64,000 bases of DNA, taken from assembly GCF_014205055.1 (NCBI RefSeq), contig NZ_JACHMS010000001.1, positions 1,178,001 to 1,242,000 on the forward strand, written 5' to 3'. The DNA is from Streptomyces luteogriseus (GTDB lineage: Bacteria; Actinomycetota; Actinomycetes; Streptomycetales; Streptomycetaceae). A model generated the notes under the pieces. That model did not search any database. It had not been told where the DNA came from and saw only the letters and a program-made list of their open reading frames with translations. Position numbers and translations under genes: made by a program. Of this stretch, positions 1 to 7,899 are shown piece after piece. Positions within the stretch are counted from its first letter, which is position 1. The number at the start of each line of letters is the position of its first letter.

Positions 1-795
1 GACTTCGAGCGGCGCTTCTCCGGTTTCGTGCCCGTGCCCGCCCGTCCGGCACGGCCCGCCGCGAAATTGCTCGTCCCCGGCACGGTGGCGTACTGGCGTT
101 TCGAGAAGCCGGTCGACGGCACGGTCCGTGACCTGTCCGGGCGGGGCAACGACCTCTCCCTCGTCACGGTCGGCGGCGGCGCGCTGAGCTGGTCCGCGGA
201 CCACCACCCCGACCAGCCGGGCCACGGCAGCCTGGAGTTCGAGGGCTTCAAGTCGCCGCTGAAGGGCGCGTATCTGAGGACGGTCGACGGCGCCCCGCTC
301 AACGCGGCGACGTTCAAGGACGGTTACACCGTCGAGGCGTTCTACCGGCTGCCCGCGGACTGGGACCCGGACCACAACGCCTGGTCGGGTCTGGTCTCCC
401 GTACGGGCACCGGCGGCGCCGCCGGGAAGACCGGCGACGACCCGGACGAGCCGCTGGCCACGCTGTCCCTGTCCAACGACCGTGAACCGCAGTGGGCGAT
501 GCGGCCGCTCAACCAGCAGGGCATCGCCACCAACTGGGGCCAGGAGACGCCCCTGGAGACCTGGTGGCACCTCGCGGTCGTCAACGACGGCAGGTACACC
601 ACGCTGTACGTCGAGGGCTGTCCGGTGCTCCGCAACCCCAAGGCGCCCTCCGTCGGCATCACCTCCGTGGGACTGCCGTGGCTGCTGGGCGGCTACGAGT
701 ACGGCGGCAAGATCGACCAGATCTTCCACGGCCGGCTCGGCGACGTCCGGTTCGTCGCCCGGGCGCTGCCCGTCACCTCCTTCATGAACCACTGA
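1..795 (+). CDS. LamG/concanavalin-like domain protein, 3' part
   Basis: The frame is open from the first base, so the gene begins outside the window; GTG at 28 is an internal codon and not a convincing start. The roughly 264 visible residues form one jelly-roll domain of the LamG/concanavalin type: AYWRFE near the beginning, then DLSGRGNDL, a long VEAFYRLP strand, WWHLAVVNDG and a closing GRLGDVRFVARAL, the order usual for LamG. Such domains often end secreted calcineurin-like phosphoesterases or glycosidases, but the catalytic part is not visible. The next gene begins 21 nt downstream on the same strand and is also exported, so the two may be co-transcribed. Carbohydrate or surface binding is inferred from the fold only. 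Confidence 0.75.
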   Translation, partial: DFERRFSGFVPVPARPARPAAKLLVPGTVAYWRFEKPVDGTVRDLSGRGNDLSLVTVGGGALSWSADHHPDQPGHGSLEFEGFKSPLKGAYLRTVDGAPLNAATFKDGYTVEAFYRLPADWDPDHNAWSGLVSRTGTGGAAGKTGDDPDEPLATLSLSNDREPQWAMRPLNQQGIATNWGQETPLETWWHLAVVNDGRYTTLYVEGCPVLRNPKAPSVGITSVGLPWLLGGYEYGGKIDQIFHGRLGDVRFVARALPVTSFMNH

Positions 796-816
796 GATCC
801 CGAAGGGCCCCCGATC

Positions 817-2496
817 ATGACCGAGCAGCAACTGCCCACCTGGGCCGATCCGTCCGTCTCCCCCGCCGCCCTCGACCCGCAGGGCGTGTCCCGCCGCGGC
901 CTCCTGCGCCGCGCGGGCCTGTTCGGCGCCGCGTTCGCCCTGGGCTCGGCGGCGACCAACCGGACTCCCGCCCTGGCCGCCGGTGACAGACGGCCGGGCG
1001 GCGAGGACCCGCGCCTCGCCTACCTCGTCGGCGACCACCACATCCACTCCGTGTACAGCCACGACGCCAAGTACACGTTCTCCCAACTGGCCGCCGCGGG
1101 CGCCGAGTACGGCCTGGACTGGATGGTGTTCACCGAGCACTCCAACATCGGGCACGCCGACTTCGGGGCCGCGCTGGAGCACAAGGAGATCCTGAAGGCG
1201 CGTGCCGAGAACCCGCGTCAGCTGATCTTCCAAGGCCTGGAGTGGTACATACCGGCCGCCGAGCACTGCACGGTGTTCACCGCGCCCGGCCGGCACGAGG
1301 TCGACCTGCTCACCCGCTTCGAGAGCGCCTACGACGGCAAGCTCCTCGCCTACGACAAGGGCGGACCGGCCGACGCGGACACCGCCCGCAACGAGGCCCA
1401 CGCGGTCAAGGCGATCAAGTGGCTGGCCGCGCAGCGCCGTTCGGGCTACGTCGACGACGTGCTGGTGCTCGCCAACCACCCCATGCGCCTGGGCATCGAC
1501 TCGCCGCACGAGATGCGCGCCTGGCGGGACGCGGCGCCCGAGATCATGATCGGCATGGAGGGCGCGCCCGGTGCCCAGGGCGCGGCCATCCCCGGCTGGA
1601 GGGGTGCCACATCGATCCGGGGTGAGTACGAGAACAAGCCGTCCGCGCAGTCCTGGCCCGGCTACCCGGCGGACGCCTACCTCACGTACGGCGGCTTCGA
1701 CTGGGCGACGGCGACCGTCGGCGGCCTGTGGGACTCGATGCTGGCCGAGGGCCGGATGTTCTCCGTCACCACCAACTCCGACGCCCACCGCATCGTCTTC
1801 GACACCTGGAAGAACGGCGACTGGCAGCCCGGCCGGAGCTTCGACACCACCGGCAGGCTGCCCGACCCGGTGAACACGGACACCCCACAGCCGGGCAGCG
1901 ACTTCTGGCCAGGTCAGTTCAGCCGCACCCACGTGGGCGTGACCCGCTACGGCTACCGCGCGGTGATGGCGGGGATGCGCGCCGGCCGGGTCTGGCTGGA
2001 CCACGGGCATCTGCTCGACGGGCTCGACGTCCGCCTGACCCGGGACCGCGACCGGGGCCTGGGCGTGACGCTCGGCGGCCGGCTGCGGGTGCGCAAGGGC
2101 GAGAAGCTCACTCTGAACGTCACGGTGACGACCGCCTCGCGGCCCAACCCGCAGGGGATCCTGCCCGAGTTGGCGCACGTGGACGTCGTCCGCGGCGCGG
2201 TGCGCGGCCCGGTCGCCGACCGCGACACCTGGAAGGCACCGGACACCCGGGTCGCCGCGTCGAAGGACGTCTCGGGCCGCAAGGGCACCTACACCCTGCG
2301 GATCCCGCTGACCGCGGGCGAGGAGTCCTTCTACGTCCGGTTGCGCGGCAGCGACGGCAACCGCAACGGCCCCGGCTACCTCGGCGCGTCGGTCGACCCG
2401 CACGGTCCGGTGCCGCACGCGCCCGGGGACGGTGACCCGTGGGCGGACACGTGGTTCTACTCGAACCCCGTCTTCGTCGACGTCGAAGGGTCCTGA
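817..2496 (+). CDS. secreted (Tat) PHP-domain metal-dependent hydrolase
   Basis: 559 aa. The N-terminus has a twin-arginine signal (SRRGLLRRAGLFGAAF, about residues 26-41) followed by an Ala-rich stretch, so export through Tat is likely. The mature protein opens with the PHP signature GDHHIHSVYSHD, then FTEHSN, LANHPM and TNSDAH, the His/Asp clusters that bind three metals in the PHP superfamily. Around 300 further residues follow, ending in a beta-rich region. Substrate is unknown; PHP proteins include phosphatases, phosphodiesterases and amidohydrolase-like enzymes. Start ATG 817 has a good AAGGG element 9-10 nt upstream. Pairing with the preceding LamG protein suggests an extracellular phosphoesterase role, which is inference. 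Confidence 0.85.
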   Translation: MTEQQLPTWADPSVSPAALDPQGVSRRGLLRRAGLFGAAFALGSAATNRTPALAAGDRRPGGEDPRLAYLVGDHHIHSVYSHDAKYTFSQLAAAGAEYGLDWMVFTEHSNIGHADFGAALEHKEILKARAENPRQLIFQGLEWYIPAAEHCTVFTAPGRHEVDLLTRFESAYDGKLLAYDKGGPADADTARNEAHAVKAIKWLAAQRRSGYVDDVLVLANHPMRLGIDSPHEMRAWRDAAPEIMIGMEGAPGAQGAAIPGWRGATSIRGEYENKPSAQSWPGYPADAYLTYGGFDWATATVGGLWDSMLAEGRMFSVTTNSDAHRIVFDTWKNGDWQPGRSFDTTGRLPDPVNTDTPQPGSDFWPGQFSRTHVGVTRYGYRAVMAGMRAGRVWLDHGHLLDGLDVRLTRDRDRGLGVTLGGRLRVRKGEKLTLNVTVTTASRPNPQGILPELAHVDVVRGAVRGPVADRDTWKAPDTRVAASKDVSGRKGTYTLRIPLTAGEESFYVRLRGSDGNRNGPGYLGASVDPHGPVPHAPGDGDPWADTWFYSNPVFVDVEGS

Positions 2497-2553
2497 GCCC
2501 CGGGTACCAGCAGGTCACGGACCGATCGAGCGGACGGGGCGAGCGGAGGTACG

Positions 2554-3390
2554 GTGGGCCGCGTGACCGGTGAAGAGTCGCTGCGGCCCCAGTCCCTCAT
2601 GCTGACGTTCCTGGGCGACCAGGTGCTCGGCCGCGACGTGTGCGTGTACTCGGGCAGCGTCATCGACGTGTTCGCCCGCGCCGGGATCGGCGAGCAGGCC
2701 ACGCGCTCCACACTGAGCCGCATGGTGGGCCGTGACCTGCTGCGCCGGCAGCGCGAGGGCCGCCGCATGTACTTCGGGCTGACCGAACGCTCGGAGGCGG
2801 TGCTGCGCGACGGCGAGCAGCGCATCTGGCAGACGGGCGCCGTCAACCGGCACTGGGACGGCACCTGGACGCTGCTCGGCTTCTCCCTGCCGGAGTCCTG
2901 GCAGCGCCGGCGCCACGACCTGCGCTCCCGGCTGGCCTGGAGCGGTTTCGGCCCGCTGTTCAACGGCCTGTGGATCGCCCCCGGCGAGGTCGACGTGTCG
3001 GCCCTGGTGGCCGAACTCGGCCTGTCCGCCCACGTCAAAGTCTTCCGGGCGCACGCGGACACCGGCACGGACATCGGCCGGATGATCGAGGAGACCTGGG
3101 AGCTGTCCGACCTCGCCGGCCGCTACGAGGGGTTCGTGGGGCGCTGGCAGCACTGGGAGGACGACCTGCCCGACCCCGCTGACGCCCTCGTGCTGCGCCT
3201 GCGCCTGCAGACGGAGTGGCTGCAGATCGTCCGCCGCGACCCACGGCTGCCCGTCGGACACCTGCCGGACGACTGGCCGGCCGAACAGGCCGAGAAGACG
3301 TTCCGGACCGTGCACGAACGGCTCTCACCACTCGCCCACGAGGCCTCGGCCCGCCTTCTGGACCTGGTGCCCGCGCGGCCTCAGGCGTAG
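2554..3390 (+). CDS. PaaX-family transcriptional regulator
   Basis: 278 aa, the normal PaaX length. The N-terminal half contains a winged helix (residues about 10-85, including RSTLSRMVGRDLLRRQREGRR), and the C-terminal half carries the conserved HWDGTWTLLGFSLPE segment followed by the PaaX effector/dimer region. PaaX in Gram-negatives represses phenylacetate catabolism with phenylacetyl-CoA as effector; in actinobacteria the family regulates varied CoA-linked catabolism. It faces the MaoC gene and overlaps it by 10 bp tail to tail, so a role in the adjacent acyl-CoA pathway is possible but unproved. GTG 2554 lies only 4 nt after GGAGG; GTG 2563, in frame, is the alternative start. Confidence 0.88.
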   Translation: MGRVTGEESLRPQSLMLTFLGDQVLGRDVCVYSGSVIDVFARAGIGEQATRSTLSRMVGRDLLRRQREGRRMYFGLTERSEAVLRDGEQRIWQTGAVNRHWDGTWTLLGFSLPESWQRRRHDLRSRLAWSGFGPLFNGLWIAPGEVDVSALVAELGLSAHVKVFRAHADTGTDIGRMIEETWELSDLAGRYEGFVGRWQHWEDDLPDPADALVLRLRLQTEWLQIVRRDPRLPVGHLPDDWPAEQAEKTFRTVHERLSPLAHEASARLLDLVPARPQA

Positions 3391-3836
3391 AACCGCGACA
3401 GGCTCTGCAGCACCGCGGCCGGCTTGGAGGCGCCCTCGATCTCGATGGCGCCCTCGACGGTGATCTGCACGCCGCCCGGCACCTCCTCGACCTCGGCGAG
3501 GTTCGCCGTCAGGCGGATGCGGGAGCCCACCTTCACGGGGGACGGGAAACGCACCTTGTTGAGGCCGTAGTTGACCTTCGTCGTCACGCCCTGGACGTCC
3601 AGCAGCTCGGTGAAGAGGGGGATGAAGAGGGAGAGGGTGAGGTAGCCGTGCGCGATGGGGCCGCCGAAGGGGCCCTCCTTGGCGCGCTCGGGGTCCACGT
3701 GGATCCACTGGTGGTCGCCCGTGGCGTCGGCGAAGGTGTCGATGCGCTCCTGCGTCACCTCGATCCACTCACTGGTGCCGAGGTCGCTGCCGGCGAGCTT
3801 CTTGAGTTCGTCGAGGCCGTTGACGGTGATGCTCAT
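3381..3836 (-). CDS. couM: MaoC-like hydratase (CouM-type)
   Basis: 151 aa hot-dog-fold protein of the MaoC/R-hydratase family. Visible marks are FADATGDHQWIHVD, which carries the catalytic Asp and His of the hydratase-2 motif, then FGGPIAHGYLTLSL. It is last in the minus-strand operon SDR, amidohydrolase, acyl-CoA ligase, MaoC, 8 nt after the ligase. The gene set equals the p-hydroxycinnamate route of Rhodococcus jostii RHA1, in which CouM hydrates the hydroxycinnamoyl-CoA double bond. The assignment to this step rests on gene context; MaoC hydratases act on many enoyl-CoAs. The stop overlaps the end of the convergent PaaX gene. Confidence 0.85.
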   Translation of the reverse strand: MSITVNGLDELKKLAGSDLGTSEWIEVTQERIDTFADATGDHQWIHVDPERAKEGPFGGPIAHGYLTLSLFIPLFTELLDVQGVTTKVNYGLNKVRFPSPVKVGSRIRLTANLAEVEEVPGGVQITVEGAIEIEGASKPAAVLQSLSRFYA

Positions 3837-3844
3837 GCGGATCC

Positions 3845-5347
3845 TTACTGGTTGCCGTAGCGGGTACGGACGCGGGATTTGAGGAGCTTTCCGGAGGCGG
3901 TGCGCGGGAGTTCGTCCGCGAGGACCACCGACTTGGGGATCTTGTACTTGGCGAGGTGGCCCGCGAGGGAGGCGAGCACCTCGTCGGGGTCGAGGGCGGC
4001 GCCCTCGCGGGGCACGACGACCGCGCGGGGCACCTCGCCCCACTTGTCGTCCGGCACCCCGATCACCGCGCACTCGACGATGTCCGGGTGGGTGAGGAGG
4101 CGGTCCTCGATCTCGGCGGGGTAAATGTTCTCGCCGCCCGAGATGATCATGTCCTTGATGCGGTCGACGATGTGGACGTAGCCGTCCTCGTCGATCTGGG
4201 CGGCGTCGCCGCTGCGGAACCAGCCGTCCGCGAAGGACGCGGCCGTCTCCTCGGGCAGACCCCAATAGCCGGGCATGACGTGCGGGCCGCGCACCACGAC
4301 CTCGCCCACCTCGCCGGCGTCGACCGGCGACAGGTCCGGCCGCACGACGCGGACGTCGCTGAAGAAGTGCGGCACGCCCGCCGATCCGGCCTTGCTCACG
4401 GCGTGTTCGGCGTCGAGGAAGAGAGTGCCGGGGGCGGCCTCCGTCATGCCGTAGCCCTGGAGGAAGGTCAGGCCGCGCTCCTGGTACGCGGCGATCAGCG
4501 GGGTGGGGACCGGGGAGCCGCCGCAGGTGAGGATGCGCAGCGAGGACAGGTCCGCCTCCGGCCAGCGCGGGTGGCGGGCCACCTGGTCGAACATCGTCGG
4601 CACGCCGAACATGAAGGTGATGCGGTGGCGTTCGACGAGGTCGAAGGTGGCGTCCGCGTCGAAGGCGTCGACCAGGACGCAGGTGCCGCCCTTGAGCAGG
4701 ACCGGCAGGGTCAGCATGTTCAGACCCGCCGTGTGGAACAGCGGGGCGGAGACCAGGGCGCGTTCGTCGGCGATCAGGTCGGTGTCGACGAGGACGTTGA
4801 CCGCGTTCCAGGTGAGATTGCCGTGGGTGAGCATGGCGCCCTTGGGGCGGCCGGTCGTGCCCGAGGTGTACATGATGATGCAGGTGTCGTCGGCGCCGAC
4901 CGGCTCGTCGATCGGCTCCGCGGGCGCCTCGGCGACGGCCGCCTCGTACTCGGGGCCGGCCTCCAGGTAGACGCGGACGTCCGTGCTGCCGGGCAGGCCG
5001 GCGACCAGACCGGCGTAGGACGGGCCGTAGACGAGGGCCCGGGCGCCGGAGTCGGCGAGCTGGTAGGCGATCTCGGGGCCGGCGAGGCGGATGTTGAGCG
5101 GGACGAAGACCGCGCCGAGCGTGCCGGCCGCGAACAGGGTCTCCAGGTAGGAGGGGTGGTTCGGGCCGAGGTAGGCGATGCGGTCGCCGCGACGCACGCC
5201 CCGGGCGCGCAGGGCGTGGGCGAGGCGGGTGGTCCGGTCGTACAGCGTGGCGTAGTCGGCGGACGTGTCGCCGTGGATCAGGGCGGTGCGGTGCGGGGTC
5301 TTGCGGGCCCGGCGTGCGGGCCATGACCCCAGTCCCTCGTTGCGCAT
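3845..5347 (-). CDS. couL: acyl-CoA ligase, probable p-hydroxycinnamoyl-CoA synthetase
   Basis: 500 aa, ANL superfamily. The AMP-binding loop TSGTTGRPKG lies at 161-170, followed by GYGMTEAAP, YWGLPEETA, the hinge SGDAAQIDEDGY and the C-terminal lysine region LPRTASGKLLK, so both half-reactions (adenylation and thioesterification) should work. It follows the amidohydrolase by 10 nt and precedes the MaoC hydratase. With this neighbourhood and a divergent MarR regulator the best fit is CouL, which activates p-coumarate, caffeate or ferulate. A medium-chain or other aryl acid substrate cannot be excluded from sequence alone. ATG 5347 follows AAGGGG at normal spacing. Confidence 0.87.
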   Translation of the reverse strand: MRNEGLGSWPARRARKTPHRTALIHGDTSADYATLYDRTTRLAHALRARGVRRGDRIAYLGPNHPSYLETLFAAGTLGAVFVPLNIRLAGPEIAYQLADSGARALVYGPSYAGLVAGLPGSTDVRVYLEAGPEYEAAVAEAPAEPIDEPVGADDTCIIMYTSGTTGRPKGAMLTHGNLTWNAVNVLVDTDLIADERALVSAPLFHTAGLNMLTLPVLLKGGTCVLVDAFDADATFDLVERHRITFMFGVPTMFDQVARHPRWPEADLSSLRILTCGGSPVPTPLIAAYQERGLTFLQGYGMTEAAPGTLFLDAEHAVSKAGSAGVPHFFSDVRVVRPDLSPVDAGEVGEVVVRGPHVMPGYWGLPEETAASFADGWFRSGDAAQIDEDGYVHIVDRIKDMIISGGENIYPAEIEDRLLTHPDIVECAVIGVPDDKWGEVPRAVVVPREGAALDPDEVLASLAGHLAKYKIPKSVVLADELPRTASGKLLKSRVRTRYGNQ

Positions 5348-5357
5348 GTCACGCCCC

Positions 5358-6245
5358 TTACGGTTTCGTCAGCCCGAGCAGGCGGGCCGCGTTCTCCTTG
5401 AGGATCTTCGGCCGTACCTCGTCCTTGATCGTCAGCTTGCCGAAGTCGGCGAGCCAGCGGTCCGGGGTGAGGACGGGGAAGTCCGAGCCGAAGAGGACCT
5501 TGTCCTTCAGCAGCGTGTTCGCGTACTGCACGAGCTGCGGCGGGAAGTACTTCGGCGACCAGCCGGAAAGGTCGATGTGCACGCCCGGCTTGTGGGTGGC
5601 GACGGCCAGGGCCTCGTCCTGCCAGGGGAAGGACGGGTGCGCCAGGATGATCTTCAGGTGCGGGAAGTCGGCCGCCACGTCGTCCACGTGGAGCGGGTTG
5701 GAATATTTCAGCCGGATCCCGCCCCCGCCGGGGACTCCGGCGCCGATGCCCGTCTGGCCGGTGTGGAAGAGGGCGATCGCGCCCGTCTCCTCGATCACCT
5801 CGTACAGCTCGTACGCCACCGCGCGGTCGTTGGGGAAGAAGCCCTGGATGCTGGGGTGGAACTTGAACCCCTTCACCCCGTACTCCTCGACCAGCCGCCG
5901 GGCCTGCTTGACGCCCGCCTTCCCCCGGAAGGGGTCGATGGAGGCGAAGGGGATGAGGACGTCGGCGTTGGCGGCGGCCGCCTCGGCGACCTCCTCGTTG
6001 GGGACGGGCGGGGTGCCGGTGGCGGACTCGGCGTCGACCGTGAAGATCACGGCGGCCATGTTCCGCTCGCGGTAGTACGCGGCGGTCTCCTCCAAGGTCG
6101 GCTTCCGCTTGCCCTCGACCTTGAAGTAGGCCGAGGAGGCGTCGTGCAGGTCGTCGTCGAGGGAGGAGTGTCCCTTGGAGGACACCTCGGCGTGCGTGTG
6201 GACGTCGATCGCGACCAGGTCGTCGACGTTCATCGAGGGGTCCAT
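5358..6245 (-). CDS. couO: amidohydrolase-2 family enzyme, probable CouO
   Basis: 295 aa TIM-barrel amidohydrolase. Metal-site residues are visible: HTH at 16-18, the KFHP strand at 128-131, HTG at 161, LAHPSF with His203 and GSDFP with Asp255. In Rhodococcus CouO an equivalent Asp (257) is reported as the required metal ligand. CouO cleaves the aryl beta-keto intermediate to the aryl acid, replacing a thiolase and a thioesterase. The ATG at 6245 shares its A with the TGA of the upstream SDR gene (TGATG), showing translational coupling; longer upstream extensions of the frame run through the SDR gene and are not credible. Confidence 0.86.
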   Translation of the reverse strand: MDPSMNVDDLVAIDVHTHAEVSSKGHSSLDDDLHDASSAYFKVEGKRKPTLEETAAYYRERNMAAVIFTVDAESATGTPPVPNEEVAEAAAANADVLIPFASIDPFRGKAGVKQARRLVEEYGVKGFKFHPSIQGFFPNDRAVAYELYEVIEETGAIALFHTGQTGIGAGVPGGGGIRLKYSNPLHVDDVAADFPHLKIILAHPSFPWQDEALAVATHKPGVHIDLSGWSPKYFPPQLVQYANTLLKDKVLFGSDFPVLTPDRWLADFGKLTIKDEVRPKILKENAARLLGLTKP

Positions 6246-7162
6246 CACGCCTCCGGGAACTTCGGCGCCGGGATGCCGACCGACTGCGGCTCGGCACCGA
6301 CCGAGGTGGGCCAGGCGTCGGCCAGCGTCTCCGGGGTCCAGCCGCCGTCGGCGTAGGCCGCCCTGATCTCCTGCGGATGCGACCAGAGTGCCACCTTGTC
6401 GCCGCCGATGCCGACGCACTGACCGGTGACGCCCCGGGCGGCCTCGGAGGCGAGGAACGGGACGAGGGCCGCGCAGTCCTCGGGGGTGCCGAAGCCCTCG
6501 CCCTTGCGCAGGAAGTCCGGGAGCGGCTCGCCGTTCCTCATGGCCTCGATGTACGGCGCGAAGGCCGGGATGGTCTCGGTCATCGCGGTGGCGGCGACCG
6601 GCACGATCGCGTTGACCGTGATGCCCGCCCGGCCCAGCTCCATCGACCAGGTGCGGGCCATCGCCGCGATGCCGGCCTTGGCCGCGGCGTAGTTCGTCTG
6701 GCCGAAGTTGCCGCGCTGGCCGGCCGGGGAGCCGACCAGGATCAGCGAGCCGCCCTCACCCTGCTCGCGCATCCGGACGGCGGCGGCTCGGGCGCAGGTG
6801 AAGGTGCCCTTGAGGTGGGTGGTGAGGACCGCGTCGAAGTCCTCGTCGGTCATCTTCCACAGGACCTTGTCCCGCAGAATGCCCGCGTTGGTGACGAGGA
6901 CGTCGAGCCGGCCGAACTCCTCGACCGCGCGGTTCACCAGCCGCTCGGCGGCCTCGGAGGTGCCGACCGGAACGACCTCGGCGACGGCCTTGCCGCCCGC
7001 TTCCGCGATGGACTTCACGGCCGCCTCGGCCACCGCCTCGTCGACGTCGTTGACGACCACGGACGCGCCGTGGGCGGCCAGGGCGTGGGCGTAGGCGAGG
7101 CCGAGGCCGCGACCGCTGCCGGTGACGACGGCGGCCTTGCCGGAGAGATCGATGCTGGGCAC
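6245..7162 (-). CDS. couN: SDR dehydrogenase, probable CouN
   Basis: 305 aa short-chain dehydrogenase. The Rossmann glycine motif is VTGSGRGLGLAYA near residues 13-25, then VTNAGILRD and the catalytic YAAAK, preceded by the active Ser in VGSPAG. Asp following the second strand (VVNDVDE) favours NAD(H). First gene of the minus operon, so it is read from the promoter at 7242-7270. In the Rhodococcus pathway CouN oxidises the beta-hydroxyacyl-CoA formed by CouM to the beta-keto form; that step is inferred from the operon. The protein resembles the multifunctional-enzyme type of hydroxyacyl-CoA dehydrogenases. Confidence 0.87.
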   Translation of the reverse strand: MPSIDLSGKAAVVTGSGRGLGLAYAHALAAHGASVVVNDVDEAVAEAAVKSIAEAGGKAVAEVVPVGTSEAAERLVNRAVEEFGRLDVLVTNAGILRDKVLWKMTDEDFDAVLTTHLKGTFTCARAAAVRMREQGEGGSLILVGSPAGQRGNFGQTNYAAAKAGIAAMARTWSMELGRAGITVNAIVPVAATAMTETIPAFAPYIEAMRNGEPLPDFLRKGEGFGTPEDCAALVPFLASEAARGVTGQCVGIGGDKVALWSHPQEIRAAYADGGWTPETLADAWPTSVGAEPQSVGIPAPKFPEA

Positions 7163-7180
7163 GAGCGGGTCCCTTCACAC

Positions 7181-7247
7181 GGAGTCGACTGCGAGTCGCT
7201 GGGGTTCGACTGCATGTCGCACGGGTTCGACTGCGAGATCGAAGCTA
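7181..7247. repeat. three tandem copies of a ~21-bp unit
   Basis: The leader of couN contains three successive copies built on G(T)TCGACTGC, beginning near 7184, 7204 and 7225, each followed by a GAGTCG/ATGTCGC-like tail. The spacing is about 20-21 bp, two turns of DNA. They lie between the predicted +1 and the couN start, so they will be present in the mRNA leader. They could be a second regulator-binding array or an RNA element; I cannot tell which. Confidence 0.55.
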
Positions 7248-7270
7248 AGAGCAATAATTGTTGACGTCAA
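7242..7270 (-). promoter_or_regulatory. predicted promoter of the cou operon
   Basis: Read on the minus strand, TTGACG (7270-7265) is separated by exactly 17 nt from TAGCTT (7247-7242), which fits the main vegetative consensus. The -35 box lies inside the palindrome at 7251-7280, so regulator binding there would block polymerase. Confidence 0.65.
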
Positions 7271-7280
7271 TAGTTGTTGC
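7251..7280. promoter_or_regulatory. palindromic operator, likely for the divergent MarR protein
   Basis: A perfect 10-bp palindrome TTGACGTCAA (7261-7270) sits in an imperfect 30-bp dyad whose outer arms (GCAATAATTG and TAGTTGTTGC) match at 7 of 10 positions. It is AT-rich in an otherwise GC-rich region, lies between the divergent couN and marR genes and covers the cou -35 box. MarR proteins of this type (CouR) are released by hydroxycinnamoyl-CoA. Confidence 0.7.
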
Positions 7281-7297
7281 CAACCCATGGGTGCGGG

Positions 7298-7819
7298 ATG
7301 CTGGAATCAGCAGGAAGCAGGACCGAGCACAGGGAGCCCGCCATCACACGCGAGAACGTCACCGCGAAGCCCATCGACGCCCACGAGCCGTGGATGCGCG
7401 GCCTGCACGCCGACACGGGCTACCTGCTGTACCGCCTGGGCCTGCGCTCGGGGCAGCTCTTCAACGCCTGCCTCCAGGAGTCGGGGCTGCGCCTGCGCCA
7501 CTACGCGGTACTGCGCTTCCTCGCCGGCACCGACGGCGCCCTGCAGCGCGAACTGAGCACGCGGCTCGGCTACGACCCGAGCGCGATCGTCGGACTGGTC
7601 GACGACCTGGAGAAGCTGGGCTTCGCCGAGCGCCGCCCCTCCCCGGACGACCGCCGCAGCCGGATCGTCGTCCTGACCGGCAGCGGCCGCGACTTCCTCC
7701 GGGACACCGACGAGGCCGGCCTGCGGGTGACCGGCGAGCTGCTGGGCCCGCTGGACCCGGCCGAGCGGGAGTCCCTGCACGCGCTGCTGCTGCGGATCGC
7801 GGAGGACGGCCTGAACTGA
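7298..7819 (+). CDS. couR: MarR-family regulator, probable CouR
   Basis: 173 aa from ATG 7298. Winged-helix signature: LRHYAVLRFL, LSTRLGYDPSAIVGLVDDLEKLGFAERR and PDDRRSRIVVLT, typical of MarR. It diverges from the cou operon with a strong dyad between them, the standard arrangement for a local repressor. The start is uncertain: ATG 7298 has no clear ribosome site, whereas AGGGAG at 7331-7336 stands 6 nt before an in-frame ATC (7343), which would have to act as a rare non-standard start. Upstream TTG 7274 lies inside the operator. The effector is probably p-coumaroyl-CoA or a relative, by analogy with described CouR proteins. Confidence 0.85.
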   Translation: MLESAGSRTEHREPAITRENVTAKPIDAHEPWMRGLHADTGYLLYRLGLRSGQLFNACLQESGLRLRHYAVLRFLAGTDGALQRELSTRLGYDPSAIVGLVDDLEKLGFAERRPSPDDRRSRIVVLTGSGRDFLRDTDEAGLRVTGELLGPLDPAERESLHALLLRIAEDGLN

Positions 7820-7899
7820 TGTTGTGCAAATGATTGACGGCTGCACGATGGATGCATAACTTCACGGACCATCCGCGCCCCGTCCCCAGGGAGCCCACC

